From the NCBI GenBank assembly GCA_902787365.1, contig CADAGC010000001.1, positions 33,100 to 96,357 of the forward strand: a stretch of 63,258 bases of DNA. Reading direction: 5' to 3'. Position numbers and translations under genes: made by a program. The notes under the pieces are model-generated. The model was given only the letters and a program-made list of their open reading frames with translations, did not search any database and was not told the origin of the DNA. Of the stretch, positions 19,090 to 28,706 are shown piece by piece; positions within the stretch are counted from its first letter, which is position 1; the number at the start of each line of letters is the position of its first letter. Origin of the DNA: an uncultured Ruminococcus sp. GTDB lineage: Bacteria; Bacillota; Clostridia; Oscillospirales; Ruminococcaceae.

Positions 19090-21051
19090 ATGACAAGGAT
19101 AACCGATTTTGAGAAATTTGACAGGGAAAACGCTTATGACGGCGATGACTTAGGTGTTACTTTCCGTGACGGAAAGACGATATTCAAAACATGGTCGCCT
19201 TTAGCCACGGGCGTTTACCTAAACCTCTACCTTGACGGCGAGGGAGACAATTTAATAGAAACTCTCCCCTTACAGCGGCTTGACAAAGGGGTATGGTATA
19301 TAGAATTCCTGCGTGAGATGGACGGGGTATTCTACACCTATTCCTTTGAGTTTGACCACATGAAGAGGATAGAGACTATCGACATATACGCAAAAGCAGG
19401 CGGTGTCAACGGCAACAGGGGCGCTGTAATTGATATGCGCTCGACCGACCCTGCGGGCTGGGAGAAAACAGGGCGTGTTGACTGCCCCTCGGCCTGCGAT
19501 GCCATAATCTACGAATGCCATGTACGTGACTTCTCGGCGGACGAGTCAAGCGGCGTTTCCGACTGGGAGAGGGGAAAGTTCTTGGCTTTCACCAAATCGG
19601 GAACAAAGTGCGGCAACGTGACCACCTGCCTTGACCACCTAAAAGAGCTTGGCATAACCCACGTTCAGCTGTTGCCGATATTTGACTTTGCGACAATTGA
19701 TGAGAAAGTTCCCTTTTCAAGCCAGTACAACTGGGGCTATGACCCGAAGAACTACAATTTCCCCGAGGGGTCGTATTCCACCAATGCGGCTGACTGCAAG
19801 CGAAGAATAAGAGAGCTTAAGCAGCTTATAATGACCCTGCACCAGAACGGCATAGGCGTTATAATGGACGTAGTATACAACCACACCTACTACACCGAGG
19901 ACTCGGCTTTTCACAAGTCATTCCCCTACTACTACCACAGGCTGACAAGAGACGGGCATTTCTCAAACGGCTCGGGCTGCGGCAACGAGACTGCTTCAAA
20001 CCACGCCATGATGAGAAAGTTCATTATAGATTCGCTCAAATTCTGGGCAACGGAATACAAGCTTGACGGCTTCAGGTTTGACCTTATGGGCTTACACGAC
20101 ATTGAGACTGTAAACATCATAAGAGACGAGCTGAACAAGATATCGCCCCAGCTTCTTATGTACGGCGAGGGCTGGACGGGCGGCGAATCGCCTATGCCAT
20201 CTGACAAGCTTGCCTACAAGTGGAACTCATACCAGTTCGGCAGAGTGGGGCTTTTTAACGACAACATAAGAGATTCGATAAAGGGCGGAACATTCAACCA
20301 GTATGACAAGGGGTATGTTTCGGGCAACTTCAACGCCACATCAGTTTTGAAGCGTGGCATAGTCGGCTCGGTGCCCCATTGGCAGATAAAAGACGTAAAC
20401 GAAGCCTGCTGGGCTTTTGAGCCGACACAGGCGATAAACTACTGCGAAGCCCACGACAACAACACTCTTTGGGACAAGCTCTGCATATGCTCAAAGCACG
20501 AATCCCCCGCAGAGAGGCGCAAAATGGCAAAGCTGGCAGCAGCGATAACCATACTCTCGCAGGGCGTGCCGTTTATTCAGCTGGGGCAGGATTTCTTAAG
20601 GAGCAAACCCCGCATACTTGCAGAGGGCGAGCAGGCAAACGACATAAACATATATGACCACAACTCATACAACTCCCCCGATTTCACGAATGCCATACGC
20701 TGGAACATGAAAGAGGAAAATCTTGATGTTTTTGAGTACTACAAGGCGCTTATAAAGCTAAGGCGCAACAACCCGCTATTCAGGCTCAGCGTCAAGGGAG
20801 ATGTGGAGAGGTATCTGAGGTTTTACGATTCGGGATTCAATGACCTTATAATCTACTCGCTGCGTGATGACACAGACGAGCTGATAGTATACATAAACCC
20901 CTACAATGAGGACAAGTATTTTGACATTCCCTACGGGCAGTATTACATACGCCTGAATGAGAACGGCAAGATGAACAAGTTCCCCATAAACCGCCAGCTC
21001 AAAATACCTGCGATAAGCTGCATAGTTATAAAGAAGCTGAAAAACAGATAA
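19090..21051 (+). CDS. Type I pullulanase (GH13)
   Basis: A ~653-residue debranching enzyme that hydrolyses alpha-1,6 links in pullulan, glycogen or limit dextrin. An N-terminal CBM48-like beta domain (~residues 25-105, FKTWSPLATGVYLNLY) precedes the GH13 barrel. Signatures are YNWGYDPKNYNFPEGSYS (pullulanase YNWGYDP), VIMDVVYNHT, nucleophile Asp in DGFRFDLMG (~330), acid Glu in YGEGW (~358) and CEAHDNNTLWDK (~455). No signal peptide is seen, so it probably acts in the cytoplasm on glycogen or imported dextrins. I prefer ATG 19090 over the in-frame TTG at 19081. Confidence 0.93.
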   Translation: MTRITDFEKFDRENAYDGDDLGVTFRDGKTIFKTWSPLATGVYLNLYLDGEGDNLIETLPLQRLDKGVWYIEFLREMDGVFYTYSFEFDHMKRIETIDIYAKAGGVNGNRGAVIDMRSTDPAGWEKTGRVDCPSACDAIIYECHVRDFSADESSGVSDWERGKFLAFTKSGTKCGNVTTCLDHLKELGITHVQLLPIFDFATIDEKVPFSSQYNWGYDPKNYNFPEGSYSTNAADCKRRIRELKQLIMTLHQNGIGVIMDVVYNHTYYTEDSAFHKSFPYYYHRLTRDGHFSNGSGCGNETASNHAMMRKFIIDSLKFWATEYKLDGFRFDLMGLHDIETVNIIRDELNKISPQLLMYGEGWTGGESPMPSDKLAYKWNSYQFGRVGLFNDNIRDSIKGGTFNQYDKGYVSGNFNATSVLKRGIVGSVPHWQIKDVNEACWAFEPTQAINYCEAHDNNTLWDKLCICSKHESPAERRKMAKLAAAITILSQGVPFIQLGQDFLRSKPRILAEGEQANDINIYDHNSYNSPDFTNAIRWNMKEENLDVFEYYKALIKLRRNNPLFRLSVKGDVERYLRFYDSGFNDLIIYSLRDDTDELIVYINPYNEDKYFDIPYGQYYIRLNENGKMNKFPINRQLKIPAISCIVIKKLKNR

Positions 21052-21072
21052 GGCAAAAACGGAGAAGAAAAT

Positions 21073-21939
21073 ATGATATGCCCAAAATGCGGCAGGGAAT
21101 ATGACGGAGCAAGCTGCCCGTACTGTGCGGCGGCTGTTATACCCGTTATTCCCGACACAAAAACTGAATTTACACAAAAAGCCCCTGCTATTCAGGCGCC
21201 ACCGGTTCAGGCGGCACCTATACAAAATCAAAGCAGCGCACCTGTGATAGCGCAGCAAGCGCAGGAAGAAAGTGCAGCCTACAGCGGCAGGGAAAAGAAG
21301 ATAATAGCCGTGCTGTCGTGTATGCTGATTATTATGACGGCGGCGTTTGTGCTGCTGCTTATTGACAGAAGCAGGCTCAAAGCAGACAGCGAGCCGGAGA
21401 CTCACAAGACCAAAGTTTCAATTCCCGACAAGAGCGACAAGGGTAGCAAAGGCGACAACAGCACTACTGACATCATAGTTCCGAAGAATTACGTCGTAGA
21501 CGTGGAAACGGAAAACATAGACGAATCAAACGATGCGGCAAAGTGCATATACATGGCGGCACAAGAATACGCAGACTACCGCAGAAGTATAGAAGACATA
21601 ATACCTTTCGGGGCTGTATGCTCGAGCGAAAATGCGGGTGTTACCTCTCAGAATATCTTAAATGATACGACGGACACAGTCGGCGAGCTGAGAAACGCCG
21701 TGAGCAACTACATATATCTGCACGGCCCGACGCAGTATTTAAGCTATGAGTGGATAATATGCTTCAACGACGGCTCACCGACGACTGTTTATGCAGCGCC
21801 CGACATCACCTCGACCTGCATAGGCTCATACCCCACGCCGGCAGATAATGAGACATACTTCTCAATGGCAGGGGTAAGAAACGACACGAACTACGAGTAC
21901 ATGGACGGCACAATGTCGGCAAACTATGTATACGGCTGA
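21073..21939 (+). CDS. Zinc-ribbon membrane protein, paralogue 1
   Basis: A 288-residue protein. The N-terminus is a zinc ribbon (CPKCG...CPYC), then a Pro/Ala/Gln-rich linker, a membrane segment at ~residues 75-96 and a ~190-residue extracytoplasmic domain. The ribbon ends with AVIPVIPDT, shared with the next gene. The outer domain has AAKCIYMAAQEYADYRRSIE and VCSSENAGVTSQNIL, aligned in order with the paralogue. The alpha helix with Tyr/Ala spacing vaguely recalls pilin-like domains, but I cannot assign a family. Ribosome site GGAGAAG lies 8 bases before ATG. It may be co-transcribed with the upstream pullulanase. Confidence 0.75.
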   Translation: MICPKCGREYDGASCPYCAAAVIPVIPDTKTEFTQKAPAIQAPPVQAAPIQNQSSAPVIAQQAQEESAAYSGREKKIIAVLSCMLIIMTAAFVLLLIDRSRLKADSEPETHKTKVSIPDKSDKGSKGDNSTTDIIVPKNYVVDVETENIDESNDAAKCIYMAAQEYADYRRSIEDIIPFGAVCSSENAGVTSQNILNDTTDTVGELRNAVSNYIYLHGPTQYLSYEWIICFNDGSPTTVYAAPDITSTCIGSYPTPADNETYFSMAGVRNDTNYEYMDGTMSANYVYG

Positions 21940-21957
21940 TAACGGGAGGTGCGGGAT

Positions 21958-22761
21958 ATGAAATGCTTCAGATGCGGCAAAGAATATGACGACACGCTCT
22001 CTGCCTGCCCCGAATGCGGTGCGGCGGCGGCAATACCTGTTATTCCCGACACGGGGAGCAAGATACAGTATTCAAAGAAAAGCAGTCTTCCGAAACTAAA
22101 AGAAGAAAGAAACGCCCCCGTGCAGGACTTCTTCAAAAGCCGCGAGCCTAAGGCCGAGCCTGACAAAAAGGAAACATCGGTCAGCGGCGCAAAAAAGGTG
22201 ATAGCTGTATTAGCAACGCTGCTTGTGATAATGACGGCAGGTGTGGCGGTGCTTCTCATAGACAGGCACAATCTGACGGCTGACAGCGAAGCCTCCACAT
22301 ACCGCAGCAGTGCAGCCGATAACAGCAAAAAGGCAACAAAGAACGACACCGTTTCAAACGCAAATGCTGCGGCGCTGATAGTTTACCGTGCGGCAGGCGA
22401 ATACGCAAGGCAGCGTGAAGCTGTGGGAATGATAGTTCCTGCGGGAGTGGTATGCTCGAGCAAAGATGTGGGCTTGACTTCACCAAGTATCCTCGAGGGG
22501 GACGAGACTACCGAGAGCACGCTCAAAGACCTGATAATCGAGCGGCTGGGTGATGACTACAGCGGCTATCAATGGTTTGTATGCTTCAACGGCGGTGCGC
22601 CCGAGGTAGCCTTTGCAGCGGCAGATGCAAACACACACAACATAGGCTCTTTCCCTACGGAAGCAAAAACTGAAACGAAGATAAGCTTTAAAGACGGCAG
22701 CGATTTTGTAAACTTCTCTACCGTGACGAACAACAAGTCGGCTAATGATATTTACGGATAA
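21958..22761 (+). CDS. Zinc-ribbon membrane protein, paralogue 2
   Basis: A 267-residue tandem paralogue of the preceding gene. ATG 21958 is 8 bases after GGGAGG; a GTG at 21949 is too close to it. The layout is the same: ribbon (CFRCG...CPECG), AAIPVIPDTG, a linker, a membrane segment at ~82-101 (VIAVLATLLVIMTAGVAVLL) and an outer domain with AAGEYARQREAVGMIVPAGV, VCSSKDVGLTSPSILEG and YQWFVCFNGGAP. The two outer domains agree in order but are diverged, so the duplication is old or relaxed. A terminator follows. Confidence 0.75.
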   Translation: MKCFRCGKEYDDTLSACPECGAAAAIPVIPDTGSKIQYSKKSSLPKLKEERNAPVQDFFKSREPKAEPDKKETSVSGAKKVIAVLATLLVIMTAGVAVLLIDRHNLTADSEASTYRSSAADNSKKATKNDTVSNANAAALIVYRAAGEYARQREAVGMIVPAGVVCSSKDVGLTSPSILEGDETTESTLKDLIIERLGDDYSGYQWFVCFNGGAPEVAFAAADANTHNIGSFPTEAKTETKISFKDGSDFVNFSTVTNNKSANDIYG

Positions 22762-22767
22762 TAAAAC

Positions 22768-22796
22768 AAGTGCGGTTCGATTTTTGAACCGCACTT
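22768..22796. terminator. Bidirectional terminator between zinc-ribbon genes and typA
   Basis: An 11-bp perfect stem (22768-22778 with 22786-22796) with AT-rich flanks on both sides. It serves the two convergent transcripts. Confidence 0.85.
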
Positions 22797-22809
22797 ATTA
22801 TTATGCCTA

Positions 22810-24627
22810 TTAAAGCTTTGCCCTGTCCTTCGCTCTCTGAGTGTTGCTTAAGGTCTTCTTTCTTATTCTTATATTCTTGGGTGTTACCTCTAACAGCTCA
22901 TCATCTGCTAAGAATTCAAGGCTGTCTTCAAGACTGAGAACACGGGGCGGGATAAGTCTTAATGCATCATCGCTGCCGCTTGCACGGGTGTTGGTAAGGT
23001 GCTTTTTCTTGCAGACGTTAACGACCAAGTCTTCCTGCTTGGGGGAAGCGCCTACTATCATGCCCTCGTAAACGGGGGTGCCTGCCTTGATGAACAGCTC
23101 ACCTCTCTCCTGAGCGTTATATAGGCCGTAGGTAACAGCCTCGCCTGTCTCGAATGCCACGAGCGAGCCTGTTGCACGCTTGGGGATATCGCCCTTATAA
23201 GGCTGGTAGCTGTCGAAAACGCTTGACATGATGCCCTCGCCCTTTGTATCGGTAAGGAACTCGCTCTTATAGCCGAAAAGGCCTCTTGCGGGGATAAGGA
23301 ATTCAAGTCTCATTCTGCTGCCGACGGGCGCCATCTGTGTAAGCTCGCCCTTTCTTGCGCCGAGCTTCTCCATAACAGAGCCGACACAGTCCTCGGGAAC
23401 GTCAATAACAAGGCGCTCGATAGGCTCGTTGAGCTTGCCCTCTATCTCACGGTAGAGCACACGGGGTGTGGAAACGCCCAGCTCGTAGCCCTCTCTTCTC
23501 ATATTCTCTATAAGTATCGACAGGTGCATCTCACCTCTGCCTGCAACTCTGAACGAGTCGGTAGAATCTGTCTCGGAAACACGCAGCGAAACGTCCTTTA
23601 AAAGCTCCTTGAAGAGCCTGTCACGCAGGTGACGGGAAGTAACGTACTTGCCCTCTCTGCCTGCAAAGGGTGAGTCGTTTACCGAGAAAGTCATCTCGAC
23701 TGTCGGCTCGGATATCTTAACAAAAGGCACAGCCTCGAACTCACCGAAATTACAGATAGTATCGCCTATGGTGATATTCTCGATACCGCTTATGCAGACG
23801 ATATCGCCTGCCTTTGCGCTGTCGCAGGGAACTCTCTTAAGACCCTCTATCTGGTAGATAGTAACTATCTTGCCACGGTACTGCTTTTTAGTCTCGTGGT
23901 AGTCACCTACTGTGACTTCCTGGTTTACTCTTATCTCGCCACGCTCAACTCTGCCGATAGCGATTCTGCCCACATACTCGTTATAGTCGATAGAGGAAAC
24001 GAGCATCTGCATAGAGCCCTCGGTATCCACCTCGGGAGCAGGGATATAGGAAAGTATCTGGTCAAAGAGGGGCACCATATCAGTTCCCGGCTCTGTGGGT
24101 GACATAGAAGCCGTACCGTCTCTGCCCGAGCAGTAGAGTATGGGGGATTCGAGCTGTTCCTCGCTTGCATCAAGGTCAAGCAGAAGCTCGAGCACCTCGT
24201 CGCCCACCTCGTCAAGTCTTGCATCGGGGCGGTCTATCTTATTTACTACTACTATTATCTTATGACCCATTTCAAGTGCCTTCTGGAGCACGAAACGTGT
24301 CTGGGGCATAGGACCTTCTGCGGCGTCAACAAGGAGGATAACGCCGTTAACCATTTTGAGAACACGCTCGACCTCGCCGCCGAAGTCAGCGTGGCCGGGG
24401 GTGTCGATGACATTTATCTTAACGTCTTTGTAGAATATCGAGGTGTTCTTTGCAAGGATAGTTATACCACGCTCACGCTCGATGTCGTTTGAATCCATTA
24501 CTCTGTCGTTTACTACTTGGTTTTCTCTGAAAGTACCGCTCTGCTTGAGCATCTCGTCAACAAGCGTAGTCTTGCCATGGTCAACGTGAGCTATGATAGC
24601 TACATTTCTTAAATCTTCTCTTACCAT
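22810..24627 (-). CDS. typA: Ribosome-binding translational GTPase TypA/BipA
   Basis: A 605-residue GTPase of the elongation factor family that binds ribosomes and aids assembly or stress adaptation. I choose ATG 24627 ([20 protein letters not shown]) after GACGAGG, rather than a start 13 codons upstream without a ribosome site. G1 [10 protein letters not shown]2 RERGIT, G3 [14 protein letters not shown] and G4 NKIDRPDAR are visible, followed by domain II, EF-G-like III/V ([20 protein letters not shown]) and the BipA-specific C-terminus. It is monocistronic with its own promoter. Confidence 0.96.
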   Translation of the reverse strand: MVREDLRNVAIIAHVDHGKTTLVDEMLKQSGTFRENQVVNDRVMDSNDIERERGITILAKNTSIFYKDVKINVIDTPGHADFGGEVERVLKMVNGVILLVDAAEGPMPQTRFVLQKALEMGHKIIVVVNKIDRPDARLDEVGDEVLELLLDLDASEEQLESPILYCSGRDGTASMSPTEPGTDMVPLFDQILSYIPAPEVDTEGSMQMLVSSIDYNEYVGRIAIGRVERGEIRVNQEVTVGDYHETKKQYRGKIVTIYQIEGLKRVPCDSAKAGDIVCISGIENITIGDTICNFGEFEAVPFVKISEPTVEMTFSVNDSPFAGREGKYVTSRHLRDRLFKELLKDVSLRVSETDSTDSFRVAGRGEMHLSILIENMRREGYELGVSTPRVLYREIEGKLNEPIERLVIDVPEDCVGSVMEKLGARKGELTQMAPVGSRMRLEFLIPARGLFGYKSEFLTDTKGEGIMSSVFDSYQPYKGDIPKRATGSLVAFETGEAVTYGLYNAQERGELFIKAGTPVYEGMIVGASPKQEDLVVNVCKKKHLTNTRASGSDDALRLIPPRVLSLEDSLEFLADDELLEVTPKNIRIRKKTLSNTQRAKDRAKL

Positions 24628-24693
24628 TTTCCTCGTCCCTTCGTCAATATACATCCTAATATACAATTATACTATTATAAAACACCGAAAAAT

Positions 24694-24722
24694 ATTATAA
24701 AGCTTTTTAACCAAAATGTCAA
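24694..24722 (-). promoter_or_regulatory. Sigma-A promoter of typA
   Basis: On the minus strand TTGACA (24717-24722) and TATAAT (24694-24699), spacer 17. Confidence 0.85.
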
Positions 24723-24804
24723 GGCGAAATTTATTTATTTTTCACAAAGTTCAAACTTTTTCAACAAATGGGGCAGTGGCAGATTAACTGTCCAAAAAAT
24801 TGCA

Positions 24805-24832
24805 TTGACAAATCGAAAACTTATGTTATAAT
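24805..24832 (+). promoter_or_regulatory. Promoter of the 162-residue membrane protein gene
   Basis: TTGACA (24805-24810) and an extended -10 TG-T-TATAAT (24824-24832), spacer 16. Confidence 0.8.
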
Positions 24833-24885
24833 AAACTTGAAGATGAAAAGAAAACGTATGTGCTACCCAAAAGGAGGAGTTTACA

Positions 24886-25374
24886 ATGAGCGCAAAAGAG
24901 ATATTTATCGACTGCAAATCATCGCTTGCATATGAGCAGACAGAGCGTGAGCAGTACACGCCGCCCGTCATCAAAGTAACCACCAAAGCCGAGATAGAGC
25001 GCAAAAAAGCCATAGTCAGAAACGAGCGGATATTCTCGCTTAGTGCGGCGGGGGTCATCATAGCTTTAGACGGTGCGGTTTTTGCGGCGATTCTGAAAAT
25101 CGGGCAGCTGATAGGCTTACAGACAGGCTCATTCACGGCGGCGGGGTGTTATCTCACGGCGATGTGGTTTTTCACGCTGACGTTTCTTGAAGCGGCGGGC
25201 AGGTTAAAGCACTCGGCGCTCATTGACGGCATGGCGCACATATGGCGTGTAATAGCCGCCGCAGGCGCACTCACGCTGATCATCTACAGCGCCCTGCGCT
25301 CACCCGACTCGGGCGGCAGCATAATTATTGTGACCCTTGCGGGGATACTGCTGCGCAGGCACATCAAGAACTGA
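24886..25374 (+). CDS. Small membrane protein of unknown function
   Basis: A 162-residue protein with ATG 24886 after AAGGAGGAG. Residues 1-50 are hydrophilic and include a helix rich in Glu and Lys. Then four hydrophobic segments at about 53-72, 83-103, 118-135 and 143-156 end in a basic tail (RRHIKN). It looks like a four-helix membrane protein with a cytoplasmic N-terminus. I do not recognise the family. It is monocistronic, with a strong promoter. Confidence 0.7.
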   Translation: MSAKEIFIDCKSSLAYEQTEREQYTPPVIKVTTKAEIERKKAIVRNERIFSLSAAGVIIALDGAVFAAILKIGQLIGLQTGSFTAAGCYLTAMWFFTLTFLEAAGRLKHSALIDGMAHIWRVIAAAGALTLIIYSALRSPDSGGSIIIVTLAGILLRRHIKN

Positions 25375-25459
25375 CAGTTTTCATAGCACTCCTTTTATTA
25401 TACCCCCGTCCTCTGTTGCATTGTCAGCAGGGGGCGGGCTGCGTTTGTGCTTTTTTCTC

Positions 25460-25488
25460 TTGATTTTTCTTTGCAAATGTGCTATAAT
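25460..25488 (+). promoter_or_regulatory. Promoter of the oxidoreductase operon
   Basis: TTGATT (25460-25465) and extended TGC-TATAAT (-10 at 25483-25488), spacer 17. Confidence 0.75.
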
Positions 25489-25543
25489 TTATTATGGCGA
25501 ACGATGAATTTTTATGCAAAATACAAGGAGGTAAGGAAGATAT

Positions 25544-26953
25544 ATGACGGACGTAGTTATAATCGGTGCAGGCGCTGTGGGCTGTGCGACGGCTATGGAG
25601 CTTTCAAAGTACAAGCTGTCGGTCTGCGTTATCGACAAGGAGAGTGACGTCTGCGAGGGCACTACAAAGGCAAACTCTGCCATAGCGCACGCAGGCTTTG
25701 ACGCAGAGCCGGGCACGCTCAAAGCAAGGCTCAATGTGCGTGGCAGCGAGATGATGGAGGAGTTAGCAAGGAAATTGCAGTTTGCCTACATCAGAAACGA
25801 AGCGATGGTGCTTTGCTTTGACGAGGACACATCGGGGCTGAATGTGCTCAAAGAGCGTGGCGAGAAAAACGGCGTAAAGGGGCTTAGCATCATCTCGGGC
25901 GACGAGGCAAGGGCGATAGAGCCAAACCTCACAGACGAGGTGCAGGCAGCGCTGCTTGCAAAGACCTCGGCAATAGTCTGCCCCTTTGAGATGACGATAG
26001 CCTTTGCAGAGAATGCTTTTGCAAACGGCGCAGAGTTCAGGCTCTCGACAGAGGTAACGGGGATAGAAAAGGTAGATAACGGCTTCAAGGTAAAGACAAA
26101 CAAGGGCGATATCGAAGCAAAGGCCGTTATCAATGCCGCAGGCGTTTATGCTGACAAGATTCACTCTATGGTCAGCTCCACTCCCCTTAAGATAACACCC
26201 CGCAAGGGCGAATATATGCTTATGGACAAGGAGACTGTTCCCACGGTGAGCAGGACTATATTCCAGCTGCCGACAAAAATGGGCAAGGGCATACTCGTCA
26301 CACCCACCGTTCACGGCAACCTGCTTGCAGGGCCTACGGCGGTTGACATTGACGACAAGGAGAACACCGCCACCACCAGCGAGGGCTTGAACGAAGTAAG
26401 AGCAAAAGGCTCACTCTCGGTAAAGAACGTGCCCTGGGGCAAGGTTATAACTAGCTTCACAGGCCTGCGTGCTGTGGGCGAAAGCGGCGACTTCATAATC
26501 GAAGAGAGCGACGCAGAGGGCTTTTTCGATGCGGCGGGCATAGAGTCGCCCGGGCTTACAAGTGCGCCTGCTATCGGCGAATACTTAGCAGAGCTTGTGA
26601 GCAAAAGGATACCCTTTGAAAAGAAAGCAGATTACATTGACACAAGGCAGGGAGTTATTCACTTTGCGCAGCTGACGGACGAGCAGCGTGATGAGCTTAT
26701 AAAGAAAGACCCTGCATACGGCAGGATAGTCTGCCGCTGCTGCACAGTCACCGAGGGCGAGATTCTTGATGCGATAAACCGCCCGCTGGGTGCTACTACC
26801 CTTGACGGAGTAAAGCGGCGCACGGGTGCGGGAATGGGCAGGTGTCAGGCAGGCTTCTGCTCACCCACAAGCATGGTGCTGATAGCAAAGAAGCTGGGCA
26901 TAAAGACAGAGGACGTTCTCAAAAACGGCGTCTACGAAAGCGAGGTGCGCTGA
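25544..26953 (+). CDS. FAD-dependent glycerol-3-phosphate dehydrogenase-like oxidoreductase
   Basis: A 469-residue flavoprotein of the DAO/GlpA family with a C-terminal BFD-like [2Fe-2S] domain. The N-terminal dinucleotide motif is VVIIGAGAVGCATAMELS. KANSAIAHAGFDAEPGT and TSFTGLRAVGESGDFIIEE follow. The C-terminus carries CRCCTVTEGEILDAINRP...GMGRCQAGFC, a four-Cys BFD cluster site. With the next two genes it forms the GlpA/GlpB/DUF1667-like set common in Clostridia and thought to oxidise glycerol-3-phosphate. No glpK or glpF is nearby, so the substrate is inferred. ATG 25544 follows AAGGAGG. Confidence 0.85.
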   Translation: MTDVVIIGAGAVGCATAMELSKYKLSVCVIDKESDVCEGTTKANSAIAHAGFDAEPGTLKARLNVRGSEMMEELARKLQFAYIRNEAMVLCFDEDTSGLNVLKERGEKNGVKGLSIISGDEARAIEPNLTDEVQAALLAKTSAIVCPFEMTIAFAENAFANGAEFRLSTEVTGIEKVDNGFKVKTNKGDIEAKAVINAAGVYADKIHSMVSSTPLKITPRKGEYMLMDKETVPTVSRTIFQLPTKMGKGILVTPTVHGNLLAGPTAVDIDDKENTATTSEGLNEVRAKGSLSVKNVPWGKVITSFTGLRAVGESGDFIIEESDAEGFFDAAGIESPGLTSAPAIGEYLAELVSKRIPFEKKADYIDTRQGVIHFAQLTDEQRDELIKKDPAYGRIVCRCCTVTEGEILDAINRPLGATTLDGVKRRTGAGMGRCQAGFCSPTSMVLIAKKLGIKTEDVLKNGVYESEVR

Positions 26954-26954
26954 T

Positions 26955-28229
26955 ATGAAAAGCGACTACAACATAATCATAATCGGCGGCGGCCCCGCAG
27001 GCATGGCGGCTGCAATAGGTGCAAAAGAAGCAGGCGAGGACGACATACTCATCTTAGAGCGTGACAGCGTACTCGGCGGAATACTCAACCAATGCATACA
27101 CAACGGCTTCGGGCTGCACACATTCAACGAAGAACTGACAGGCCCCGAATACGCCGAGAGATTTGCAGACAAGGTGAGGGAGCTTGGCATTCCCTTTGAG
27201 CTTGAAACAATGGTGCTTGATGTAACGCCCATGAGCGACGGGCGCAAGGCGGTATCATTGATAAGTGCGCAGCGTGGCGCTGTGACCCTTACGGCAAAGG
27301 CGGTAATACTCGCTATGGGGTGCCGTGAAAGGCCGAGAGGTGCGCTCAACATACCCGGTTTCCGGCCGCAGGGTGTATACACCGCAGGCACGGCGCAGAA
27401 GCTTGTAAACTTAGAGGGCGCACAGGTGGGCAAGGAAGTTGTCATCTTAGGCTCGGGCGACATAGGGCTTATAATGGCAAGGCGCATGACCTTAGAGGGT
27501 GCGCACGTTGCCGCCGTGGCAGAGCTTATGCCCTATTCAAGCGGACTTAAGCGAAACATCGTTCAATGCCTTGACGATTACGGCATACCGCTGCTTTTGA
27601 GCCACACGGTAGTTGACATAAAGGGCAAGGAAAAGTTAGAGGGCGTATACATAGCAGAGGTTGACGAAAACCGCAAGCCGATTGCAGGCAGCGAGGTCTA
27701 CTACCCCTGCGACACGCTGCTGCTCTCCTGCGGGCTGCTGCCCGAGAACGAGCTATCGTCAGGCGCAGGCGTTGAGATAGACCCGAGGACTAACGGCGCA
27801 TTCGTCAATGACCGCTTAGAAACGAACATTGAGGGCGTATTCTCCTGCGGAAACGTGCTGCACGTTCACGACCTTGTTGACTTTGTTTCCGAAGAGAGCA
27901 AGCGTGCAGGTGCAAATGCGGCGCTTTACGTAAAAGAAGGCAGAAAGGGCGGCAGAGAGGTCAATGTCACGGTCGGCAACGGCGTGCGCTACAGCGTTCC
28001 CTCAAAGATAAACACAGACGCCCTGCCTGAGCTTACACACATAAGATTCAGAGTAACTGGCGTTTACAAGGACGCAAGCATTATAATCAAATCGGGCGAG
28101 CGTGAGATACTAAGGCGCAAGAGCCGCATACTCGTGCCCAGCGAAATGCTTGACATAATACTCAAGCGTGACAAGCTTGCAGACGTAACAGATGATATAA
28201 ACGTATATCTCGAGGAGGTGCAGTCATGA
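26955..28229 (+). CDS. NAD(P)/FAD-dependent pyridine nucleotide-disulphide oxidoreductase
   Basis: A 424-residue flavoprotein starting one base after the preceding stop codon. The FAD motif is NIIIIGGGPAGMAAAIGAKE. A second dinucleotide fold follows at ~residue 160 (VVILGSGDIGLIMARRM). CRERPRGALNIPG and VFSCGNVLHVHDLVDFV are typical of the small oxidoreductase partner of GlpA-like proteins. It probably passes electrons from the larger subunit to NAD or an iron-sulphur carrier. It overlaps the DUF1667 gene by 4 bases, so translation is likely coupled. Confidence 0.88.
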   Translation: MKSDYNIIIIGGGPAGMAAAIGAKEAGEDDILILERDSVLGGILNQCIHNGFGLHTFNEELTGPEYAERFADKVRELGIPFELETMVLDVTPMSDGRKAVSLISAQRGAVTLTAKAVILAMGCRERPRGALNIPGFRPQGVYTAGTAQKLVNLEGAQVGKEVVILGSGDIGLIMARRMTLEGAHVAAVAELMPYSSGLKRNIVQCLDDYGIPLLLSHTVVDIKGKEKLEGVYIAEVDENRKPIAGSEVYYPCDTLLLSCGLLPENELSSGAGVEIDPRTNGAFVNDRLETNIEGVFSCGNVLHVHDLVDFVSEESKRAGANAALYVKEGRKGGREVNVTVGNGVRYSVPSKINTDALPELTHIRFRVTGVYKDASIIIKSGEREILRRKSRILVPSEMLDIILKRDKLADVTDDINVYLEEVQS

Positions 28230-28582
28230 CCAGAGAGCTTATATGCATAAACTGCCCCATGGGCTGTATGCTCACAGCCGAGGTAGAGGGCGGCGAGGTA
28301 ACAAAGGTAAGCGGAAACACCTGCCCGAGAGGTGAGCAGTACGCAAAGACCGAGCTTACAGCCCCCGTTCGCACCGTGACCACCACCATGAAGACCGCAG
28401 GCGGCAAGCCTGTTCCCGTAAAGACAAAAGCGCCGATACCCAAGGACAAGATATTTGATGTGGTAGCGGCGATAAAGTCAGCGACCGCTCCCCTGCCCGT
28501 GAAAATGGGAGATGTGGTGCTCGAAAACGCCGCAGGCACGGGAGTGGATATTGTTAGTGCGAGAAGCATGAATAATGCATAA
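28226..28582 (+). CDS. DUF1667 protein (oxidoreductase partner)
   Basis: A 118-residue protein with N-terminal Cys residues (CINCPMGCMLTAEV, then NTCPRGEQYA) typical of DUF1667, likely for a metal or iron-sulphur site. Members occur with GlpA/GlpB-like flavoproteins, as here (ATGA overlap). It resembles a reduced GlpC. The last residues (M-N-N-A-stop) come from a dispersed repeat array, so the natural C-terminus may have been replaced. Confidence 0.85.
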   Translation: MTRELICINCPMGCMLTAEVEGGEVTKVSGNTCPRGEQYAKTELTAPVRTVTTTMKTAGGKPVPVKTKAPIPKDKIFDVVAAIKSATAPLPVKMGDVVLENAAGTGVDIVSARSMNNA

Positions 28583-28632
28583 TTCATAATGCATAATTCA
28601 TAATTAAGGTGTCCGCCTGCGGCGGACGGATT
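28570..28632. repeat. Heptamer/hairpin element, copy R4 (left half)
   Basis: Heptamers (AATAATGCATAATTCATAAT and more) lead into TAAGGTG and the GTCCGC-CTGC-GGCGGAC hairpin. No right array. It contains the stop codon of the DUF1667 gene. Confidence 0.75.
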
Positions 28633-28671
28633 TAAAAACTTTGCAGGCAGGCACAGAGCGCAAAAAGCCCC

Positions 28672-28700
28672 TTGACAAATGACAAGGGGTGTGGTATAAT
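28672..28700 (+). promoter_or_regulatory. Promoter of the candidate antitoxin RNA
   Basis: TTGACA (28672-28677) and TATAAT (28695-28700) with a 17-base spacer, a perfect consensus promoter. No reading frame with a ribosome site follows. Confidence 0.85.
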
Positions 28701-28706
28701 CTATTT

